In this document: positions 34,077 through 38,331 of the stretch, in pieces | Position numbering within the stretch: the first letter of the stretch is position 1 | How the letters are laid out: every line of letters begins with the position of its first letter | Origin: a virus | Strand: one strand, 5' to 3' | Length of the DNA: 38,331 bases | IMG/VR virus record: IMGVR_UViG_3300002514_000084 | Location: 1 to 38,331 of that record | The notes under the pieces: model-generated | The model's database searches: none | Told to the model about the DNA's origin: nothing | What the model saw: only the letters and a program-made list of their open reading frames with translations | Made by a program: the position numbers and the translations under genes

Positions 34077-35284
34077 TATGTTGTAGTACCAGTCGATACT
34101 ATTCTACCCGCCTTTTTTAAAACAACAATGTAGGCACCCAGATTGTTATAATAACCAGAAGCATCTACCGAGAGAGTTATATTCGTCTTTAGCGTATCGC
34201 CGATATTGCCGCCTGCCAAGAAGGCTGTGTTCGATGTACCCGGGGTACCTGGGTCAATCTTATACACTACATCGCCGTGTGTAGCTTTTGGGTTCTTGGG
34301 GTCATCGCGGAGTTTTACGAAAATATCCCCCACTTGAGCTTTAATTTTTCCAGCTCCAGATGTTTGGAAAAGAGACCATCCCCCCTTCTTTCTTTTCGCC
34401 GAGACGGCATAATCGTAATGCGAGAAAGATTTTGGAAATTCGGGGTCGACCTGATTCATTACATACGAAATAAACGCAGCACTCCACGGCACACTGGGTG
34501 ACTGCGTTTGCGCTAAATTATCCCAATATGCTTTAAGACGGGGCGCAACTTCGGTGTCCGTCTCTACCTTTCCGTCCCAGTGAGAAACCTCAGCGTTGAC
34601 TGTGGTCCGGATGGTGCCGGGGTTAGGAGGAGCAGAAGACTCGATTACCTGACCTTCCTCGGCTCGTGGTGTTCCGTCTAATAGTTGCACGATTGCGGAT
34701 CGCTCTATGGGCTTCGGTTCGTTCTGCGACCATATATCTTGCAAGCTCATCATCATGCCGGTCATGTCTCCCCACCCTAAATCTATTACTGGACCTTCCT
34801 GTACAATTCTACCCCCCTTCAAGTGATCGTCGGAATGGTAATCTAATTGGACCAGCATCCCAATCGGTAGTGCTTGTGTGGCGTTGACTGCATCAAAATC
34901 CGGATAATGTAACAGTATCGGGTCGCGATATGATATTGGATACGGAAGAGGATTGAGTATGATGTTAACCACCTTATAAATATTGAGACTTTCAAAAGTA
35001 TCGTCAAACCCCTCCCAGCCAACCAATTCGCCTTCGACCGCGCTGGTGGGGATCCCGGGGACGACTGCCTTGTTGGCGGCGATGGGGCTCATGTTGTTCG
35101 CCGCGCGTACGCTGACAATAATCCCCGGATATAATCCCGGGAGTCGATTTTTGGCGTACGCCATCGTGACCGCACTGTACAAATAATCATAAGAACTATC
35201 TCGTATAGGGTCGCCAGCTTTGGTTTTAGTTGTTTCTGGCGCTGCTGCGGCATTATAAGTCAAGTCTTTAAAATCAAAAGCCAT
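34076..35284 (-). CDS. Baseplate protein with C-terminal DUF2272-type peptidoglycan hydrolase domain
   Basis: A 402-aa protein. The C-terminal domain (about residues 245-395) matches the DUF2272 pattern, a group related to NlpC/P60 hydrolases: APRLKAYWDNLA, VPWSAAFISYVMNQ (267-276 core), HYDYAVSA with His289, VGDIFVKLRD near 319, THGDVVYKI near 335, and AGGNIGDTL near 358. The N-terminal 170 residues (LPGLYPGIIVSVRAANN, LPIGMLVQLDYHSDDHLKGG) look like a beta-barrel and could be an OB-like hub domain. A 60-residue Pro/Ser/Glu-rich linker joins them. At a tail tip it would locally open the cell wall during DNA delivery, as the lysozyme domain of T4 gp5 does. The start ATG 35284 has a strong GAGGAG ribosome site. 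The Cys of classical NlpC/P60 enzymes is not at the WSAAF position, so the catalytic residues are uncertain. Confidence 0.75.
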   Translation of the reverse strand: MAFDFKDLTYNAAAAPETTKTKAGDPIRDSSYDYLYSAVTMAYAKNRLPGLYPGIIVSVRAANNMSPIAANKAVVPGIPTSAVEGELVGWEGFDDTFESLNIYKVVNIILNPLPYPISYRDPILLHYPDFDAVNATQALPIGMLVQLDYHSDDHLKGGRIVQEGPVIDLGWGDMTGMMMSLQDIWSQNEPKPIERSAIVQLLDGTPRAEEGQVIESSAPPNPGTIRTTVNAEVSHWDGKVETDTEVAPRLKAYWDNLAQTQSPSVPWSAAFISYVMNQVDPEFPKSFSHYDYAVSAKRKKGGWSLFQTSGAGKIKAQVGDIFVKLRDDPKNPKATHGDVVYKIDPGTPGTSNTAFLAGGNIGDTLKTNITLSVDASGYYNNLGAYIVVLKKAGRIVSTGTTT

Positions 35285-35286
35285 GA

Positions 35287-35592
35287 TTACTCCTCTAGTG
35301 ACTCATTTAGCAAATCATACAATTGCTCTTTATCGTCCGCAGTTAATCCAAGCTGACTGGAATTTTGTTTTTGAAGTAGTCCGGTAAGTTTAACCATTTG
35401 TTCATTAGAGCGTTGGAGGTTTTCTACGTATTTTGCTGCTATAGATCCGAGTTCGCGTCGGGCTACATCCGAGGTTTTCATATCGCTGATAGCATCCATG
35501 AGCAGCGATTTGGCCATGGCGCGGTCTTCTCGAATATTTGTTGTCGATTCTTCTATGTAATCTTCTAGTTTTAGATTTCGCCGCTTTCCCAT
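35287..35592 (-). CDS. 101-aa helical protein of unknown function
   Basis: The product begins MGKRRNLKLEDYIEESTTNI and is almost wholly charged and helical in appearance. A coiled-coil-like stretch near residues 45-80 reads LGSIAAKYVENLQRSNEQMV followed by KLTGLLQKQ. The C-terminus is acidic (ADDKEQLYDLLNESLEE). There is no zinc or catalytic motif. The start ATG 35592 lies inside the sigma factor gene, overlapping it by 22 bases, with AAGG about 13 bases upstream; the overlap implies coupled expression. A small DNA- or protein-binding partner, for example a small terminase subunit or a transcription cofactor for the sigma factor, could look like this, but the sequence does not decide. Confidence 0.8.
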   Translation of the reverse strand: MGKRRNLKLEDYIEESTTNIREDRAMAKSLLMDAISDMKTSDVARRELGSIAAKYVENLQRSNEQMVKLTGLLQKQNSSQLGLTADDKEQLYDLLNESLEE

Positions 35593-36275
35593 TTGTTTTT
35601 AAATACCTTATATCTTTTTCTTAACTTGTTTAAGTTATTCACAACTTGTTTGGTGTTAAGCCCAGTGATCTCGCGTAGATATAAATAAATAGCCTTTTTA
35701 TTAAAAATTTCTATTGTATCGGCTGAATCTAATAGAATACGCACAGCCATCAAAACCTTTTTTTCGTTTTCTTTGAGCATAAACGTATTCCAGGTATCAA
35801 TCTCCTGATTCAGTGATTGCCAGAATTCTAATTCTGTTCTTTTTTCTTCGTATGTCGGACTCTCAGATACCAGGTCCTCATCTAATTCATTTAGAATATC
35901 TTCCATGAAAACTTCAGTTCGATTTCTTTTCTGAGTTTTTTTGACTTTATGAATAAACCAGTTTTTTGTTACAACAGAAAAATAAGAAAATGCCTTTGAT
36001 CCCTTATTAGGATCGTATTTATTTAAAATGGTGGTAAGCCAGACCTTACAATCATCCTTAAGATAATCAATGTTTGGAAGAGTAGTAAATCTATAGGTAT
36101 AAATTATCTTGTCAACCATCTGATCGAATGCTGGCTGAATATATTCTATATACAGCTTGGTACGGAGACCGAGATCATCTGTATTAGCATATTTTACAAT
36201 TGCATCTTCATGCACTTTTGTAAAGTAGTGGTTCTTTGTTCTTGCTCTACGCTTCTTCTTCGTCTTCAATGTCAT
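35571..36275 (-). CDS. Late-transcription sigma factor, T4 gp55-like
   Basis: A 234-aa protein that would bind host RNA polymerase core and direct it to phage late promoters. Residues of about 75-120 look like sigma region 2: DCKVWLTTILNKYDPNKGSK, then AFSYFSVVTKNWFIHKVKK and a basic QKRNR. This is the part retained in T4 gp55. The C-terminal 45 residues (IYLYLREITGLNTKQVVNNL, then NKLRKRYKVF) resemble a helix-turn-helix of the region 4 type, which T4 gp55 (185 aa) lacks. The start ATG 36275 has GAGGA eight bases upstream, lying within the end of the preceding gene. Its position just ahead of the structural genes fits a late regulator. Assignment to the gp55 group is by pattern, not by search. 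Confidence 0.85.
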   Translation of the reverse strand: MTLKTKKKRRARTKNHYFTKVHEDAIVKYANTDDLGLRTKLYIEYIQPAFDQMVDKIIYTYRFTTLPNIDYLKDDCKVWLTTILNKYDPNKGSKAFSYFSVVTKNWFIHKVKKTQKRNRTEVFMEDILNELDEDLVSESPTYEEKRTELEFWQSLNQEIDTWNTFMLKENEKKVLMAVRILLDSADTIEIFNKKAIYLYLREITGLNTKQVVNNLNKLRKRYKVFKNKWESGEI

Positions 36276-36564
36276 TTAATTCATCCTCTAATTCTTCGTC
36301 TATTGTCGGCTCAAATATTTCTCTAAAATTTTCTATTTCTGCATTTACTTCTTTTATCCGAATGATCAATTCTTGTACCATCGGCTCCCCATGATAACTG
36401 TCCATGCTGTAAAGCGATTTGACAAATACTTGGAATGCTTTTACTGTAAGAAAAAGATCGGATAGATTCTCTGAGATAAACAGGAACTTTTTAAGGAGCC
36501 CAATAAGATACCACCCCAATAATATGTTTACTGATAAAGAAACAATAATTGTAAGTGTTAACAT
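36247..36564 (-). CDS. 105-aa membrane-anchored protein with acidic tail
   Basis: The N-terminal residues 1-27 (MLTLTIIVSLSVNILLGWYL and on) form one clear hydrophobic helix, followed by LKKFLF, so the chain is probably anchored with its C-terminal part in the cytoplasm. A helical middle (KAFQVFVKSLYSMDSYHGEP, then MVQELIIRIKEVN) leads to a very acidic end (EELEDELNDIEDEEEA). No family is recognised. The start codon overlaps the stop of the zinc ribbon gene (TAATG), and its end overlaps the sigma gene by 29 bases, so all three are likely translated from one message. A membrane-linked assembly or host-interaction role is possible but unsupported. Confidence 0.82.
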   Translation of the reverse strand: MLTLTIIVSLSVNILLGWYLIGLLKKFLFISENLSDLFLTVKAFQVFVKSLYSMDSYHGEPMVQELIIRIKEVNAEIENFREIFEPTIDEELEDELNDIEDEEEA

Positions 36565-36812
36565 TATCGATCATTCTCAAGTTGTTGTTTTTGTTGAGAT
36601 AGGTGTTCCTGAACCTCTTTGATGTGACTCTCCGTTAAATCGCCAATTTTATGTTTCACTGTGGTGTTTCTCTTAGTAGTAAATGAAGTTAGAACTTTTA
36701 CTAACGATTTTGGCGCGGCGCACAATGTACAGTCTGTGACTGTCTCATCAAATAAGTGGAATATATCTAGATGCTTATTACAACTCGTGCACCGGTATGA
36801 ATATCTTGGCAC
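36564..36812 (-). CDS. FmdB-like zinc ribbon protein
   Basis: An 82-aa protein starting MPRYSYRCTSCNKHLDIFHL, the typical opening of FmdB-family zinc ribbons (MP.Y.Y.C..C). The second pair, Cys28 and Cys31 (DCTLC), completes a four-Cys metal site. The rest is basic, then turns into a helical Gln/Glu-rich tail (HIKEVQEHLSQQKQQLENDR). FmdB was first named as a regulator of formamidase genes, but the family is broad and its role in phages is not established. The start is GTG 36812 with AGGA about five bases before it; this site overlaps the stop of the upstream gene. A nucleic-acid-binding role is likely from the ribbon and the basic centre. Confidence 0.85.
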   Translation of the reverse strand: MPRYSYRCTSCNKHLDIFHLFDETVTDCTLCAAPKSLVKVLTSFTTKRNTTVKHKIGDLTESHIKEVQEHLSQQKQQLENDR

Positions 36813-36818
36813 GTATTC

Positions 36819-37034
36819 CTATTCGTCGTCAGGGAAGGCATGTTTTACGCCTCTGAGAGATACAACCGGCGGGTTGTTAACTACTAGCTCGCCGTTCTTG
36901 CCTCCCCATCGCTTCGAGTCCGGACCTTTATCAAAGTCCATGCTGGCCAGAACAGGAACGATGTCGCTCTGCTCCATTAATGATTTTTGAAGAGCCATCA
37001 TTAGGGCTCCAATTGCTTGATTAGATAATTTCAT
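36819..37034 (-). CDS. 71-aa conserved-type phage protein of unknown function
   Basis: The product reads MKLSNQAIGALMMALQKSLM at its start, then EQSDIVPVLASMDF and a C-terminal GELVVNNPPVVSLRG. Proteins with this arrangement (a helical 'LSN.A.GA.M.ALQ..L' start and a short 'L.V.NPP.V' end) are remembered from marine T4-like phages, where they have no assigned function; that recollection could not be checked. The start ATG 37034 has a strong AAAGGAG ribosome site about six bases away, which overlaps the end of the gmd gene. No metal site, membrane helix or catalytic motif is present. Confidence 0.8.
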   Translation of the reverse strand: MKLSNQAIGALMMALQKSLMEQSDIVPVLASMDFDKGPDSKRWGGKNGELVVNNPPVVSLRGVKHAFPDDE

Positions 37035-37035
37035 T

Positions 37036-38007
37036 TTATTCTCCTTTAATTAATTGTAAATCAGCGTCATACATCATAGCTGCTAGTTCTTCAAACGAAA
37101 CCTTGGGCTCCCAACCTAGGTGACGCTTAGCCTTTTGGGCATCTCCCAGCAGATATGGTACTTCGTGAGGTCTAAAATAGCGCGCGTCTATCTTTACATA
37201 ATCCTCATAGCTTCCGAGACCTGCATATTTAAAAACAGTGTCTAGGAACTCGCGCACAGTGTGCGATTCACCAGTAGCTACAACGTAGTCATCTGGCTTC
37301 TTTTGCTGTAGCATCAACCACATCGCCTCGACATAATCCCCTGCAAATCCCCAATCTCGTTTGGCGTCTAGATTGCCTAAATGTAACTCTTCCTGTAATC
37401 CCAATTTTATACGGGCTGCCGCTAAGGTGATTTTTCTTGTTACGAAGGTTTCGCCGCGGCGCGGTGATTCGTGATTGAACAGAATGCCACTAGACGCATG
37501 CATGTTGTATGATTCTCTATAGTTTCTTACTAGATTGTGAGCAAATAGTTTGGCACAAGCATAAGGAGACGCCGGCATCATCGAGGATTCCTCTGTAAAC
37601 GGAACTAAAGGATTATCTCCATACATTTCAGATGAGGAGGCTTGGTAAAATCGTACGTCTGGTACTATTGCGCGGCAGGCGTTCATCAGCCGCAGCGTGC
37701 CCATTGCGATGGAGTCTACTGTTTCTTCCGGAACATCAAAAGATACCCGGACATGCGATTGTGCAGCTAAATTGTACACCTCATCCGGTACGTACCGTAG
37801 CATAAGGGAATAGAAAGAGGAGGGGTCGTGTAGGCTACCATATTCTAGAACAAAATTCGGATGTGCATATATCCCATCGACTCGCTCGGTGTTGATGAGA
37901 GAGGTGCGGCGCTTTATGCCTACAACCCTATACCCCTTATCTAATAGAAATTCTGCTAGATAAGAGCCGTCTTGCCCAGTAACGCCTGTAATGAGTGCTG
38001 TTTTCAT
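37036..38007 (-). CDS. gmd: GDP-mannose 4,6-dehydratase
   Basis: A 323-aa short-chain dehydrogenase that converts GDP-D-mannose to GDP-4-keto-6-deoxymannose, using NADP(H). The nucleotide site is GVTGQDG (residues 8-14), with IKRRTS (32-37) where the family binds the NADP phosphate. The catalytic residues are present: Ser126-Glu127 in SSSEMYG and the Tyr149-x3-Lys153 pair in SPYACAK. The family motifs NHESPRRGE (178-186), [14 protein letters not shown] (217-230) and the C-terminal [12 protein letters not shown] are intact. The start chosen is ATG 38007, which overlaps the stop of the upstream gene as TGATG and has GAGGA just before it; a TTG one codon earlier is unlikely. At 323 aa it is shorter than E. 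coli Gmd (373 aa) but within the family's range. No damage is visible, so it is probably active. Confidence 0.95.
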   Translation of the reverse strand: MKTALITGVTGQDGSYLAEFLLDKGYRVVGIKRRTSLINTERVDGIYAHPNFVLEYGSLHDPSSFYSLMLRYVPDEVYNLAAQSHVRVSFDVPEETVDSIAMGTLRLMNACRAIVPDVRFYQASSSEMYGDNPLVPFTEESSMMPASPYACAKLFAHNLVRNYRESYNMHASSGILFNHESPRRGETFVTRKITLAAARIKLGLQEELHLGNLDAKRDWGFAGDYVEAMWLMLQQKKPDDYVVATGESHTVREFLDTVFKYAGLGSYEDYVKIDARYFRPHEVPYLLGDAQKAKRHLGWEPKVSFEELAAMMYDADLQLIKGE

Positions 38008-38331
38008 CAAATTCCTCTCACTTGTGGATAGTTTATTTTAAACCATTTGCAGCTCTTTATTAAGCCCGCTTTTAGAGGAGTATAGTCTTCCACCTTCCAT
38101 CCCAAATCGAGCAACTTTTTATTACTACTGGGTTTTCGAACTTGACCAGTTGGCTGAAACGTGTCCCAAATAATTTCCCCATCATACTCTAACAACTCAC
38201 ATAAAATATTTGCCACTTCTTTGATGGAGTGTTCTTCTGTGTTCCCTATATTAATAGGTGTTGCCTCATCGTAGTTCTTGGCAAGAAAAAGCAGAATACT
38301 AGCAATATCGGGGGCATAAGTAAATTCCCTG
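38007..38331 (-). CDS. fcl: GDP-L-fucose synthase, C-terminal part (cut by window edge)
   Basis: The open frame continues through the right edge; 107 residues of the C-terminal domain are visible. The segment [10 protein letters not shown], then [20 protein letters not shown], then [20 protein letters not shown] and LLDLGWKV, matches the substrate-domain motifs of GDP-L-fucose synthase (PINIG, SI.E.A, the D..P.G..RK stretch, LGW). The enzyme epimerises and reduces the product of Gmd to GDP-L-fucose. The stop codon overlaps the gmd start, so the two genes form a translationally coupled pair. The nucleotide-binding half and start lie outside the window. A GTG at 38216 is only an internal codon. 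The protein could instead act on a related GDP-sugar, but the pairing with gmd favours fucose. Confidence 0.9.
   Translation of the reverse strand, partial: REFTYAPDIASILLFLAKNYDEATPINIGNTEEHSIKEVANILCELLEYDGEIIWDTFQPTGQVRKPSSNKKLLDLGWKVEDYTPLKAGLIKSCKWFKINYPQVRGI

Noticed and set aside
35287-35592. Calling the 101-aa protein a gp33-like late coactivator because it follows the sigma gene
   Set aside because: No sequence resemblance to T4 gp33 could be seen; position alone is not enough.
35680-35687. TATAAATA on the plus strand, T4-like late promoter consensus
   Set aside because: It lies inside the sigma factor coding sequence and points away from any gene; a similar minus-strand copy at 19522-19529 lies inside the 3277-aa gene. 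Both are probably chance.
38008-38010. TTG as the start of gmd, and TTG at 12491 as the start of the 1000-aa gene
   Set aside because: In both cases an ATG one or two codons later overlaps the upstream stop codon and has a ribosome site at a better distance.
1-38331. tRNA genes, CRISPR arrays, insertion sequences and rho-independent terminators
   Set aside because: The gaps between genes are at most 52 bases and none holds a tRNA-like fold, direct repeat array, transposase or GC-rich hairpin with a T-run.

Overview
The window is one continuous block of a large tailed-phage genome, probably a contractile-tailed myovirus distantly related to T4. Every credible gene lies on the minus strand, so transcription runs from right to left. 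Genes are almost gapless: the largest space between two genes is 52 bases, and several stop and start codons overlap as TAATG, TGATG or TAGTG. No tRNA, rRNA, CRISPR array, insertion sequence or convincing terminator was seen. The phage assignment rests on a gp25-like and a gp6/J-like baseplate wedge protein, a gp55-like late sigma factor, a gp61-type primase, a RuvC-like resolvase, and several very large, lectin-like or repetitive virion proteins. The host cannot be read from the sequence; the gene style resembles marine T4-like phages, which is an inference.

In order of transcription (high to low coordinate): (1) 38331-37036, the end of a GDP-L-fucose synthase gene and a complete GDP-mannose 4,6-dehydratase gene, together the route from GDP-mannose to GDP-L-fucose. 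(2) 37034-35287, five small genes: a conserved 71-aa protein, an FmdB-like zinc ribbon, a membrane-anchored acidic protein, the gp55-like sigma factor and a 101-aa helical protein. (3) 35284-23310, baseplate core: a protein with a C-terminal DUF2272-type peptidoglycan hydrolase domain, a spike-like partner, a 1993-aa protein of unknown role, gp25, gp6, and a 505-aa protein with a DNRLRE-like start. (4) 23299-1839, outer baseplate, fibre and decoration proteins: a 3277-aa protein with three LamG-like modules and a P2 gpI/gp7-like module, then proteins of 325, 1000, 912, 425, 328, 372 and 466 aa. The 328/325 pair share an N-terminal motif and the 372/466 pair are paralogues. (5) 1838-1, RuvC-like resolvase, primase, a 46-aa membrane peptide and the start of a charged protein running off the left edge.

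A plausible reading is a late transcription unit. The sigma factor would direct late transcription. The baseplate genes follow the P2/T4 core order (spike, W/gp25, J/gp6, I/gp7-like), with insertions. The lectin-like and beta-rich proteins would contact the cell surface. The GDP-fucose genes may supply a sugar for a phage or host glycan. The most distinctive points are the 3277-aa lectin/baseplate fusion, the hydrolase-spike gene pair that may replace T4 gp5, the unassigned 1993-aa protein, low-complexity tails on three adjacent virion proteins, and a 10-base element at an identical distance from two start codons.
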